Below are positions 1 through 5,904 of a stretch of 5,904 nucleotides of DNA, one piece after another. The notes beneath the pieces were generated by a model. It saw only the letters and a program-made list of their open reading frames with translations, made no database searches and had not been told where the DNA came from. The stretch's first letter is position 1, and each line of letters begins with the position of its first letter. Source of the stretch: CAYQDF01 sp964416175 (GTDB taxonomy: Bacteria > Chloroflexota > Anaerolineae > Anaerolineales > UBA4823); assembly GCA_964416175.1 (NCBI GenBank), contig CAYQDF010000171.1, positions 1 through 5,904 of the forward strand, in the 5' to 3' direction. Both the position numbers and the translations under genes were made by a program.

Positions 1-1432
1 CAATAACCCTGGTAAGTTCCCGAGATAGGGCTTCGTCCAGTGGTTCAGGTTCGTATGAAGCCAGGATTTCTTGGGCTTTGCTCCGGGCCCAATCTTTGGG
101 TCCATCCCTTCTTTCCTCCCATGTTTCGATCGGTCGTCTGTCCATGAAGGCAGGCACCCACCGCTCCCGCATATGGCGGAGGGTGTGTTTCTGACTCAGG
201 AAATTTCCTCCGGGTCCGACGGCCTGGATGGTCTCGAGGGCCAGGTTTTCCTCGTCGACGGGGATCCCTGCAACAACTCTTGTAACCAGGTCGAATATTT
301 CGCAGTCCAGCAACAGCTGTTCGTAAGACCAGACGCGGCTGCCATCAAGCAGCCCTGCTCCAAGGAGCATGTCGGACATCACCGCTGAAGCCATGAATGT
401 GGAGAGGCTGTTATCGATACCGGCCTGCCAGTCTGGAGATTTTGCACCCGTGGCGAACGACCCCATGGATAAGGGAATATTGTAAAAATCGGCAAGCTGA
501 TTGGTGGCGCCTCCAAACAGGTAATCCTCCGGACCGCCTCCTGTGTAAGCACCCGTGCGCAGGTCGGCGGAAGTTTGAGCCGCGGCATAAAAAACCGGCG
601 CTCCCGGGGAGGCGCACTGAACGAGGGTCAATGCAGCGAGGACTTCAGCGTTTCCTACTGCCAGGGTGCCTGCCAATGTCGCTGGTCCGGTCGTTATGCA
701 GGCAGCCATCGTCATGAATCCGACCGGAACCCCGGCTTCTGCTGCCACGAGAGCAGCTTCCAGGCTGCCTCCGTCCTGGCCCAATGGGGAGCTCGTGCAC
801 TGCATGATCGACAGGACCGGTCTTTGACGGAGCGCCTGTCGCCCTCCCGCGATGATCGCAGCCATCTCGATCGCAGCCTGAGCTTCTGATTCGGAATAAA
901 CGCTTTCCGTTTGGACGTGTTTGGTTGAGTTTTCCCATATCGCTTTCAGTTCGTGCAGCCCCCGGGTTTCTTTCGGTCGATCCTGAGCGGAGACCGCCAC
1001 CCAATGGAAGGCAATTGCGGGGAGATAATCTGCGATGCGCGCGATTTCTGCAACATCCTGAAGTCTGGACCGCCGTCGCATGCCAGAATCGAGCTCTTGT
1101 ACCTCGACGCCACATCCATCGGTGCCTAGATAAACATGGTTCCCATCCAGGAGAAGATCTTGTGCTGGATGGCGGGCAGCCAGAGGATAAACCGGTGGTG
1201 CTTTCTTAAGCGAGATTTCGATCATATCAGGGGGAAATCGGGCGATCGAATTCTCCCAATCGATGTGCGCTCCGTTTTCCTGGAGAATATTCAGCGCTTT
1301 TTGCGAGGGGAACCGCACTCCGGTTCTCTCGAGAATTTCCAACGATGCTATGTGGATTTTCTGGACATCCTCATGAGAAAGGATTTGCAGTTTGATCCCT
1401 GGATTCGATATCGATTTAATTATTCCGGGCAT
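1..1432 (-). CDS. MttB/MtgB-superfamily corrinoid methyltransferase, non-pyrrolysine type (3' end cut by window)
   Basis: The reverse-strand frame is open for 477 codons from ATG at 1432 to the left edge, with no internal stop. I translated it by hand. Visible family signatures are an N-terminal helix with SLEILERTGVRF (about residues 30-41), LGTDGCGVEV (102-111) followed by DSGMRRRSRLQD, TTGPATLAGTL (247-257), GGGPEDYLFGG (298-308), and the conserved tail FLSQKHTLRHMRERWVP (411-427). These match the trimethylamine methyltransferase family, whose members move a methyl group from a quaternary or tertiary amine to a cognate corrinoid protein in the cytoplasm. True MttB needs an in-frame UAG for pyrrolysine near residue 334 in Methanosarcina; none occurs here, so a role like that of glycine betaine methyltransferase MtgB is more likely. 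Family members are usually about 470-500 aa, so little is probably missing. An in-frame TGA at 1441-1439 fixes the start at 1432, yet no good Shine-Dalgarno site precedes it. It follows glcF by 56 bp. The substrate is unknown. Confidence 0.93.
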   Translation of the reverse strand, partial: MPGIIKSISNPGIKLQILSHEDVQKIHIASLEILERTGVRFPSQKALNILQENGAHIDWENSIARFPPDMIEISLKKAPPVYPLAARHPAQDLLLDGNHVYLGTDGCGVEVQELDSGMRRRSRLQDVAEIARIADYLPAIAFHWVAVSAQDRPKETRGLHELKAIWENSTKHVQTESVYSESEAQAAIEMAAIIAGGRQALRQRPVLSIMQCTSSPLGQDGGSLEAALVAAEAGVPVGFMTMAACITTGPATLAGTLAVGNAEVLAALTLVQCASPGAPVFYAAAQTSADLRTGAYTGGGPEDYLFGGATNQLADFYNIPLSMGSFATGAKSPDWQAGIDNSLSTFMASAVMSDMLLGAGLLDGSRVWSYEQLLLDCEIFDLVTRVVAGIPVDEENLALETIQAVGPGGNFLSQKHTLRHMRERWVPAFMDRRPIETWEERRDGPKDWARSKAQEILASYEPEPLDEALSRELTRVI

Positions 1433-1488
1433 AGTAATTCAAGTTGGTGATTCCTTGAAGTTTCATCGAATGAGATTCTCCAGGATAA

Positions 1489-2778
1489 TCAGTAGCTCCA
1501 ATCACCGCGATAGGCTCTGTCAATCAATTCAATCGTGTGCAGGACAGTTATTTTCTTGGGAGGTTGGCCGGATTGATTGAGTTGAGATGCCAGATGCGAG
1601 CGGATCTGCACAAGGCAGCCGATATTCCCGGTGACGACGATTTGTGCACCCGAGTTCAGGATGTTGGCGATTTTTCTTGCCCCAAGTTTGTCGGCTATCT
1701 CTGGTTGTTCAAGGTTGTATGAACCTGCTGAACCGCAGCACAGATCCCCTTCATTCAATGGGACGAGGATTGCATTTGGGATTTGACTTAACAAATACCT
1801 GGGTTCATTGGTTATCCCTTGGGCGTGTGCGAGATGGCAGGCATCGTGATAGGCGATCTTTGTGGGCTCGGGCAGGGCCGATGGTTTTTCGATCCCAACT
1901 TTTGAGAGAAACTCGCTGATGTCAACGACCCGAGAAGCGAACTGCTTTGCCTCTTCTTCCAACCTGGTGCCTTTAAACAGGAGTGGATAATCTTGAAGTG
2001 TGGAGCCGCACCCCGCAGCGTTGGTGATGATGGCGTCGTAGTCGCCCTGGAACGCTTCAAGAATTCTGATCGCATACTGCCTGGCAGTTCTGCTGTCTCC
2101 TGAATGCAGCGCCAACCCCCCACAGCAACCCTGGCCTTTTGGAATGTGCACTTCTACGCCATTTCGCGCCAGGACGCGCACACTTGCCCAGTTGATCTCC
2201 GGATCAAGTACTTGTTGGACGCAACCCGCGAGCAAGGCAACACGCGCATTCCTGGTCCCTTGTGCGGGGTATAAATCAGGCAGCGATCTTCCAGGGGGGA
2301 TTGCAGGAGGTAATAGATCGAGCATGGCAGAGAATTGCTTTGGGAGCCCGCTTTTCACCGGTTTTGCCAGGTTGCCAAGGCGGGCTGCGGCGCGAAACCG
2401 GCCGGGATGCGGGATTGTCTCCTGGCTCAAAATTCTCACAAAACGCTCGATTGCGGGACGGCGGCGGCGCTCCTCCGCGTAGCTCCGAAATGGCATCACA
2501 AGTTCATCGTATGGTACTCCAGACGGGCAAGCAGTCACACACCCGAGGCACCCTAAGCAACGATCGATGTACGGGAGGGCATCTGAAAGCTCTATTTTTC
2601 CTTCGAGGACGGATTTCATCAAAACTATTCTTCCGCGGGGAGAATCCATCTCCTCTCCGAGGAGGTTGTAGGTCGGGCAGGCCGGCAGGCAAAAACCACA
2701 GTGCACACATTTTGTGACTGCGTTTGCCATTTCCTCTGCGAATGGTCCAATCTCCTCAACAGGAATAGCATGCTTCAT
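1489..2778 (-). CDS. glcF: Glycolate oxidase-type iron-sulfur subunit (GlcF family)
   Basis: This 429-aa protein is the electron-transfer subunit of a GlcDEF-type 2-hydroxyacid dehydrogenase. It starts with two ferredoxin-like [4Fe-4S] motifs, C24-x2-C27-x2-C30-x3-C34-P and C74-x2-C77-x2-C80-x3-C84-P. Two cysteine-rich CCG domains follow: C186, CCG at 218-220 and C257, then C314, CCG at 347-349 and C388 in TGNIGCLVQI. The C-terminal VLHTIELID is also typical of GlcF. E. coli GlcF is about 407 aa, so the length fits. The frame extends six codons upstream to a TTG at 2796, but ATG at 2778 is preferred because GGAGG sits 7 nt before it and the ATG overlaps the glcE stop as TAATG, which suggests translational coupling. 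The protein probably passes electrons from the FAD subunits to membrane quinone. LutA/LldE or GlpC relatives share the CCG domains, but the duplicated N-terminal ferredoxin motifs and the neighbours favour GlcF. Confidence 0.95.
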   Translation of the reverse strand: MKHAIPVEEIGPFAEEMANAVTKCVHCGFCLPACPTYNLLGEEMDSPRGRIVLMKSVLEGKIELSDALPYIDRCLGCLGCVTACPSGVPYDELVMPFRSYAEERRRRPAIERFVRILSQETIPHPGRFRAAARLGNLAKPVKSGLPKQFSAMLDLLPPAIPPGRSLPDLYPAQGTRNARVALLAGCVQQVLDPEINWASVRVLARNGVEVHIPKGQGCCGGLALHSGDSRTARQYAIRILEAFQGDYDAIITNAAGCGSTLQDYPLLFKGTRLEEEAKQFASRVVDISEFLSKVGIEKPSALPEPTKIAYHDACHLAHAQGITNEPRYLLSQIPNAILVPLNEGDLCCGSAGSYNLEQPEIADKLGARKIANILNSGAQIVVTGNIGCLVQIRSHLASQLNQSGQPPKKITVLHTIELIDRAYRGDWSY

Positions 2779-3857
2779 TACCTTACCTCCGCCCAACGGT
2801 GATCAGGGTCGAGAGCTGATTTAACCCGCCTGTAAAACGAGAGTCCACTCTGCACACCAAGCTTCACCGGTCCTCGATCACCAGTGATTCTCAAACCGGC
2901 CAGATTGAGCCGACATAATTCGTCGTGCAGTTCCGAGGGATCGCCGTTCCAGGCCACCCAGGCTACATTCGCGCCGGCGGAATAGCGTCTGAGTGATTTC
3001 GTTTCACGAAATATTGATTCGAGTTCTGAAAGTCGAGCAGGAGTGATTGGGATTTTTATCAGGCAAGACCCTTCTGAAAGCCAATCAAAATTGCTTGCTG
3101 CCCTCCAGTAATGCTGTTCGCTGGTTCCTGAGAGGACTTCATATACGCGGTCGATAATCCTACCCAGCCTCTCAATGCGTTCTTGCAGTGACCCTTCTGG
3201 ACCTCCGATCCGACAATAGATCAAATAAGAATCCTCCTTACACTCGATATCCAGACAATGAAGATCTACTGATGAGAGCGACAATCTTGCCAGAATCTGC
3301 TGAACCTGGTCGACAGCGGCAAGCTGCGTGAACACTGTGCGATATGCTGCAGGCTTTGGAAACACTTTGAAAGTCAGCTCCAGGATAGCCCCGAATGCTC
3401 CCAGACTGCCGGTCATCAGCTTGGGCAGGTCGAACCCTGCCGCGTTTTTCACTACTTTTCCGCCCGATTTTATGACTCTCCCTCGCCCATCCATGAAGAC
3501 GACGCCGAGTATGAAATCTCTCACCCCCCCGTAACGATATCTCCCTGAACCGCTCAGGCCCGAAGCCAGAACCCCTCCCAGGGTAGCACCTTTATCAATG
3601 AATGGAGGGTCGAAAGGCAGGAATTGGCCGTTTTCTGATAGCAGGGCTTCGACATCGGAGATCCGAGTGCCGGCTCTTGCTGTAAATGTGTACTCACTGG
3701 GCTCGTATTCGAGCATGCCCGCGAAACCAAGCATGCTCACCAGCTCCAGCTCTTCGTATGATGTATGCCCCGGTTTGCTGTTGCCTGCTTTCGGAAGCAG
3801 TCGTGGATGGCTCAGGATAGCTTCGCGCAGGTCCTCGATGGTGGATGGTTGGAGCAC
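2778..3857 (-). CDS. glcE: Glycolate oxidase-type FAD-binding subunit (GlcE family)
   Basis: This 359-aa protein is a PCMH-type FAD-binding oxidoreductase of the GlcE type, close to the roughly 350 aa of E. coli GlcE. The FAD-domain core is visible: YTFTARAGTRISDVEALL (56-73), FLPFDPP (79-85), then DKGATLGGVLASGLSGSGR (88-106) and YRYGGVRDFILGV (107-119), and further on SGGKVVKNAAGFDLPKLMTG with GSLGAFGAILELTFKVFPKP. The start is GTG at 3857, supported by GGAGG 5 nt upstream and by an in-frame TAA at 3881-3879 that excludes a longer form. The C-terminus ends LDPDHRWAEVR, without the NPGR-type tail common in FAD-linked oxidases. It lies 46 bp after glcD, and its TAA overlaps the glcF ATG by one base. 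In the E. coli enzyme GlcD, GlcE and GlcF are all needed for activity, so a joint complex is expected. The exact hydroxy-acid substrate is not shown by the sequence. Confidence 0.93.
   Translation of the reverse strand: MLQPSTIEDLREAILSHPRLLPKAGNSKPGHTSYEELELVSMLGFAGMLEYEPSEYTFTARAGTRISDVEALLSENGQFLPFDPPFIDKGATLGGVLASGLSGSGRYRYGGVRDFILGVVFMDGRGRVIKSGGKVVKNAAGFDLPKLMTGSLGAFGAILELTFKVFPKPAAYRTVFTQLAAVDQVQQILARLSLSSVDLHCLDIECKEDSYLIYCRIGGPEGSLQERIERLGRIIDRVYEVLSGTSEQHYWRAASNFDWLSEGSCLIKIPITPARLSELESIFRETKSLRRYSAGANVAWVAWNGDPSELHDELCRLNLAGLRITGDRGPVKLGVQSGLSFYRRVKSALDPDHRWAEVR
2786..2790 (-). promoter_or_regulatory. Shine-Dalgarno site deciding the glcF start
   Basis: GGAGG inside the last codons of glcE lies 7 nt before ATG 2778. 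It supports that ATG over the in-frame TTG at 2796, which lies upstream of this site. Together with the TAATG stop/start overlap it points to coupled translation of glcE and glcF. Confidence 0.85.
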
Positions 3858-3862
3858 AGCTG

Positions 3863-3867
3863 CCTCC
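3863..3867 (-). promoter_or_regulatory. Shine-Dalgarno site deciding the GTG start of glcE
   Basis: GGAGG with a 5-nt spacer precedes GTG 3857. An in-frame TAA shortly upstream leaves no longer start, and no ATG competes nearby, so the GTG start is well supported. Confidence 0.82.
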
Positions 3868-3903
3868 GTTTCCGGTTTTTATACCCTGTGGTATTCGTTT
3901 CTA

Positions 3904-5307
3904 TCAGGTGAATTCGGGGATGATTTCTGTGGCAGGGAACATTTTCCCTCGATTGGAGAGCTGGCTCGGATCGATCTCCATGCGAATGGCACGCAAGACA
4001 TCCAGATCATCTTCATTATACATTTCGGGCAGGTAGTCTCTTTTTTCTACACCGATCCCGTGTTCTCCGGTGATTGATCCACCCATCCTGAGACATAGCC
4101 GGAGGATCTCACCCGCCAGTTTTTCCGCTTTCTCAAGCATTTGGGGTTCCCGCCCATCGAAGAGGATGAGAGGATGGAGATTTCCGTCTCCAGCGTGAAA
4201 AACGTTCGCCACGGGGATGTGATATTGCTCACTCATTTTTCTGATTTCCCCGAGCGTTGCGCCGAGCTTGCTCCTGGGAACCACACCATCCTGGACCAGG
4301 TAGTCCGGGCTCAATCGACCGACGGCCGAGAAGGCGCTTTTTCGGCCTTTCCAGATGCGCATCCTGTCCGATTCGTCTTGTGAAATGTGCACTTCATAAG
4401 GACCGGATTCCTCGATGACATCCAGCAGTGCGTTGAATTCTTGCTCTACCACGCTGGTTTCTCCATCCAATTCTACAATGAGGAGCCCTTCTGCCTCCAG
4501 CGGATAACCTGCGTTAACCGCAGCTTCCGCGGCTTTTATCGCGAGATTATCCATGATCTCGATCGCGCCAGGCAGCAGACCAGCGGCGACCACCATCGAA
4601 ACGGCGTTGCCGGCGGCCTCGAGAGACGAGTAAGCCGCTAACACCGTTTTATAGCATTCAGGCTTCGGCAGCAGTCGGACGGTAATTTCCAGGGCGATAC
4701 CGAACAATCCCTCCGATCCAACGAACAGTCCGACCAGGTCAGGCCCGATCTGGTCGAGACTCTCTCCGCCGATAACCACCACTTCACCATCCGGTAAGAC
4801 CGCTTTGATGCCCAGGATGTGGTTGCTTGTCATTCCGTATTTGAGGCAGTGCGCTCCCCCTGAATTGAAGGCAAGGTTGCCCCCTATGGTGCAGATCTGC
4901 TGGCTGGAAGGATCGGGGGCGAAGTATAAGCCATATGGAGCCGCAGCTTTGCTGATATCCAGATTGATTACGCCGCATTCGACCACAGCCAGTCTCTGCT
5001 CGGGATCGAGCCGGACGATGCGGTTGAGCCTGTTCAAAGCGATGACGATCCCCTCAGCGACAGGGAGAGAACCCCCTGACAGGCTCGTACCGCTGCCTCT
5101 GGCGACAAACGGAACCACATGGTGGTGGCACAAGCGTACAGTCTCGATGACCTCTTCCTGGGTTTGAGGGATTACAACCGCTTTTGGGAGAACCTGGAAT
5201 GATGTCAGGGCATCCGATTCGTAAGGAGCCAGCTGTGCAGGATTGGTCAGAACGCGGTCTTCAGTATATAACTTCAGCAGCTCAGCGTAAAATGCAGTGG
5301 TGTACAT
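3904..5307 (-). CDS. glcD: Glycolate oxidase-type FAD-linked catalytic subunit (GlcD family)
   Basis: This 467-aa flavoprotein belongs to the FAD-linked oxidase family that includes GlcD, D-lactate dehydrogenase and D-2-hydroxyglutarate dehydrogenase. The N-terminal PCMH FAD-binding fold shows VPFVARGSGTSLSGGSLPVA (65-84), the FAPDPSS loop (129-135) and ICTIGGNLAFNSGGAHCLKYG (start 138). The C-terminal catalytic cap carries HAGDGNLHP (371-379) and GEHGIG (414-419), the histidine and glutamate motifs that bind metal and substrate carboxylate in this family. It ends with DPSQLSNRGKMFP, a variant of the usual NPGK tail. ATG at 5307 is preceded by GGAG with a 6-nt spacer. As first gene of the operon it faces the 329-bp divergent control region. 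With dedicated GlcE-like and GlcF-like partners, glycolate or a similar 2-hydroxy-acid is the default substrate and quinone the likely acceptor. D-lactate cannot be excluded. Confidence 0.96.
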   Translation of the reverse strand: MYTTAFYAELLKLYTEDRVLTNPAQLAPYESDALTSFQVLPKAVVIPQTQEEVIETVRLCHHHVVPFVARGSGTSLSGGSLPVAEGIVIALNRLNRIVRLDPEQRLAVVECGVINLDISKAAAPYGLYFAPDPSSQQICTIGGNLAFNSGGAHCLKYGMTSNHILGIKAVLPDGEVVVIGGESLDQIGPDLVGLFVGSEGLFGIALEITVRLLPKPECYKTVLAAYSSLEAAGNAVSMVVAAGLLPGAIEIMDNLAIKAAEAAVNAGYPLEAEGLLIVELDGETSVVEQEFNALLDVIEESGPYEVHISQDESDRMRIWKGRKSAFSAVGRLSPDYLVQDGVVPRSKLGATLGEIRKMSEQYHIPVANVFHAGDGNLHPLILFDGREPQMLEKAEKLAGEILRLCLRMGGSITGEHGIGVEKRDYLPEMYNEDDLDVLRAIRMEIDPSQLSNRGKMFPATEIIPEFT

Positions 5308-5371
5308 TTATGGCTCCAAAGAGATTCAAACAATAGTTACATAACATACATGAGACCAATTCGGCGGCTAT

Positions 5372-5377
5372 ATTCTA
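5372..5377 (-). promoter_or_regulatory. Weak candidate -10 box (TAGAAT) for the glcDEF operon
   Basis: On the minus strand TAGAAT matches the -10 consensus at five of six positions and would give a leader of about 58 nt before the glcD ATG. The 17-bp upstream hexamer (CGAAAA) is not a recognisable -35. TTGGTC with TATTGT at 18 bp spacing, closer to the gene, is an equally weak alternative. This is a suggestion only. Confidence 0.22.
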
Positions 5378-5450
5378 ATAGATAACCCGAATGGTTTTCG
5401 AAATTGATCACCAGGGTCTTATTCTCACGGCTAATTTGGAGCGAATTCGT

Positions 5451-5456
5451 TATAAT
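5451..5456 (+). promoter_or_regulatory. Candidate sigma-70 -10 box (TATAAT) for the response-regulator gene
   Basis: A perfect TATAAT lies in the A+T-rich intergenic region, pointing towards the response-regulator gene, and would place transcription start near 5463 with a leader of roughly 175 nt. No good -35 element sits at the right distance: the hexamer 17 bp upstream (5428-5433) is CGGCTA, and no extended -10 TG is present. An activator-dependent promoter or a chance match are both possible. Confidence 0.45.
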
Positions 5457-5577
5457 AGTGCAAAAGTTCATGCGACTTCTATTCTAACAAGGAAATTGGG
5501 AAGTTTTAGAGAACCTTGGGCAATTGCTGTTTGAGATTGCGAGTTACTGGTAGCTGGCGAATATCAATCTACTTGAT

Positions 5578-5608
5578 TGCTGGGAGTTCAAAGACAACCT
5601 CCCAAGCA
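5578..5608 (+). repeat. Imperfect hairpin in the predicted leader of the response-regulator mRNA
   Basis: TGCTGGGAG (5578-5586) pairs with CTCCCA-A-GCA (5599-5608), giving six plus three base pairs with one bulged A and a 12-nt loop. It ends 28 nt before the ATG and has no T-tract after it, so it is not an intrinsic terminator. It could affect mRNA stability or translation, or have no role. Confidence 0.35.
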
Positions 5609-5625
5609 TGGTTATGTATGTGATC

Positions 5626-5630
5626 GGAGG
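5626..5630 (+). promoter_or_regulatory. Shine-Dalgarno site of the response-regulator gene
   Basis: GGAGG followed by the 6-nt spacer AAAAAG precedes ATG 5637. The strength and spacing fix this start and agree with where receiver domains normally begin, a few residues before the first strand. Confidence 0.85.
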
Positions 5631-5636
5631 AAAAAG

Positions 5637-5904
5637 ATGCCGCCACCGGTAATTTTGATTATGGATGACGAATCTCAGGTTCTGAATGCAGTCGAACGCG
5701 ATCTGCGTCAGCATTATCGCAACGACTACCGCCTGGTCAAAGCCAACACCGGGAGAGAAGGTCTCGATGCGGTGAAGAGGCTCAAACAGCGCAACACACC
5801 CCTGGCGTTGTTTCTCGTAGACCAGCGGATGCCCGAGATGACCGGAACCGAATTTCTTTCAGAAGCGATGAAGTTTTACCCGCAGGCAAAAAAGGTGTTG
5901 CTGA
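5637..5904 (+). CDS. Response regulator receiver domain, probable N-terminus of a fused response regulator/thioredoxin-disulfide reductase (3' end cut by window)
   Basis: ATG at 5637 follows GGAGG (5626-5630) with a 6-nt spacer, and the frame stays open for 89 codons to the right edge. The translation is a receiver domain: VILIMDDES with acidic pair D10/D11, the phospho-acceptor D62 in LFLVDQRMPEMTG (58-70), and KKVLL (85-89) leading into the next conserved Thr/Ser position, which is cut off. The wording AVERDLRQHY, LVKANTGREGL and LVDQRMPEMTGTEFL closely resembles, from memory, proteins in which a receiver is fused to a FAD/NAD(P)-dependent thioredoxin-reductase-like module. That fusion lies outside the window, so it is an inference. 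The plain alternative is a response regulator with another output domain. It is transcribed away from the glc operon, and no histidine kinase is seen. Confidence 0.9.
   Translation, partial: MPPPVILIMDDESQVLNAVERDLRQHYRNDYRLVKANTGREGLDAVKRLKQRNTPLALFLVDQRMPEMTGTEFLSEAMKFYPQAKKVLL

Larger units (their letters stand above)
5371..5487. repeat. Three copies of the octamer TATTCT(A/C)A in the divergent region
   Basis: TATTCTAA occurs at 5371-5378 and 5480-5487, and TATTCTCA at 5420-5427, all in the same orientation. The outer copies flank the TATAAT box. Such spacing could mark operator sites, but short A+T-rich words repeat easily by chance in a region like this, and one copy overlaps the weak minus-strand -10 candidate. 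Confidence 0.25.
5308..5636. promoter_or_regulatory. Divergent intergenic control region between glcD and the response-regulator gene
   Basis: This 329-bp stretch is the only sizeable non-coding part of the window and must hold the promoters for both directions. It is visibly more A+T-rich than the flanking genes. It contains a perfect TATAAT on the plus strand, a TAGAAT candidate on the minus strand, three copies of TATTCT(A/C)A, and an imperfect hairpin close to the rightward start. A 47-codon frame (5391-5534, plus strand) is open but has no ribosome binding site and contains the TATAAT box. I see no tRNA, riboswitch consensus or terminator. Confidence 0.75.

Noticed and set aside
71..717. 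Plus-strand open frames opposite the methyltransferase
   Set aside because: They lie antisense to a frame with strong family motifs, and lack ribosome binding sites and recognisable domains.
645..1115. A 156-codon minus-strand open frame inside the methyltransferase region
   Set aside because: It is out of frame with the continuous MttB-family translation, has an arginine/glycine-rich low-quality composition, and resembles no protein family. It is a shadow frame.
2262..2717. A 151-codon plus-strand frame opposite glcF
   Set aside because: The minus strand here encodes the N-terminal ferredoxin motifs and following part of GlcF. The antisense product shows no domain.
2779..2796. TTG at 2796 as the glcF start
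   Set aside because: The GGAGG lies after that TTG and correctly before ATG 2778, and GlcF proteins normally begin shortly before the first cysteine motif.
3881..3894. Inverted repeat ATACC-CTGT-GGTAT in the glcD-glcE gap, considered as a terminator
   Set aside because: The stem is only 5 bp and has no G+C-rich core. On the minus strand it is followed by A residues and not by a T-tract, so it should not stop operon transcription.
5396..5403. Palindrome TTTCGAAA as an operator
   Set aside because: It is 8 bp and not extended by matching flanks, and is expected by chance in an A+T-rich region.
1..5904. Search for CRISPR arrays, tRNA or rRNA genes, insertion sequences, attachment sites and phage genes
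   Set aside because: No regularly spaced repeats, cloverleaf-like segments, transposase motifs or terminal inverted repeats were seen by eye. The window looks like ordinary metabolic and regulatory chromosome.

Overview
The window carries four minus-strand genes that look like one operon, a divergent intergenic region, and the start of a plus-strand gene. The coding density, moderate G+C, good Shine-Dalgarno sites and overlapping stop/start codons indicate a bacterium. Several protein details recall Anaerolineae-type Chloroflexota: the NRGKMFP ending of the GlcD-like protein, a non-pyrrolysine MttB-family methyltransferase, and a response regulator of the kind fused to thioredoxin reductase. 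That lineage is an inference from memory and is held with low to moderate confidence.

Layout: reading along the minus strand from about 5307 down to 1, the genes are glcD-like (FAD subunit, 467 aa), glcE-like (second FAD-binding subunit, 359 aa, GTG start), glcF-like (iron-sulfur subunit, 429 aa, start overlapping the glcE stop as TAATG), and an MttB/MtgB-superfamily corrinoid methyltransferase that runs off the left edge (477 codons visible). Gaps are 46 bp, a 1-bp overlap, and 56 bp, and no convincing terminator lies between the genes. Positions 5308 to 5636 form a 329-bp divergent control region with a perfect TATAAT box on the plus strand, a small repeated octamer, and a hairpin in the predicted leader of the rightward gene. 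From 5637 to the right edge is the receiver domain of a response regulator whose sequence matches my memory of the N-terminus of the fused response regulator/thioredoxin-disulfide reductase family.

How the genes may work together: GlcD, GlcE and GlcF together would form a glycolate-oxidase-type 2-hydroxyacid dehydrogenase that passes electrons from FAD through two [4Fe-4S] clusters, probably to the membrane quinone pool. The attached methyltransferase has no in-frame amber codon in the visible part, so it belongs with the non-pyrrolysine members such as glycine betaine methyltransferase, not with true trimethylamine methyltransferase. The most interesting reading is a module that demethylates a quaternary amine and oxidises a hydroxy-acid in one transcription unit. 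The substrates cannot be determined from sequence alone.
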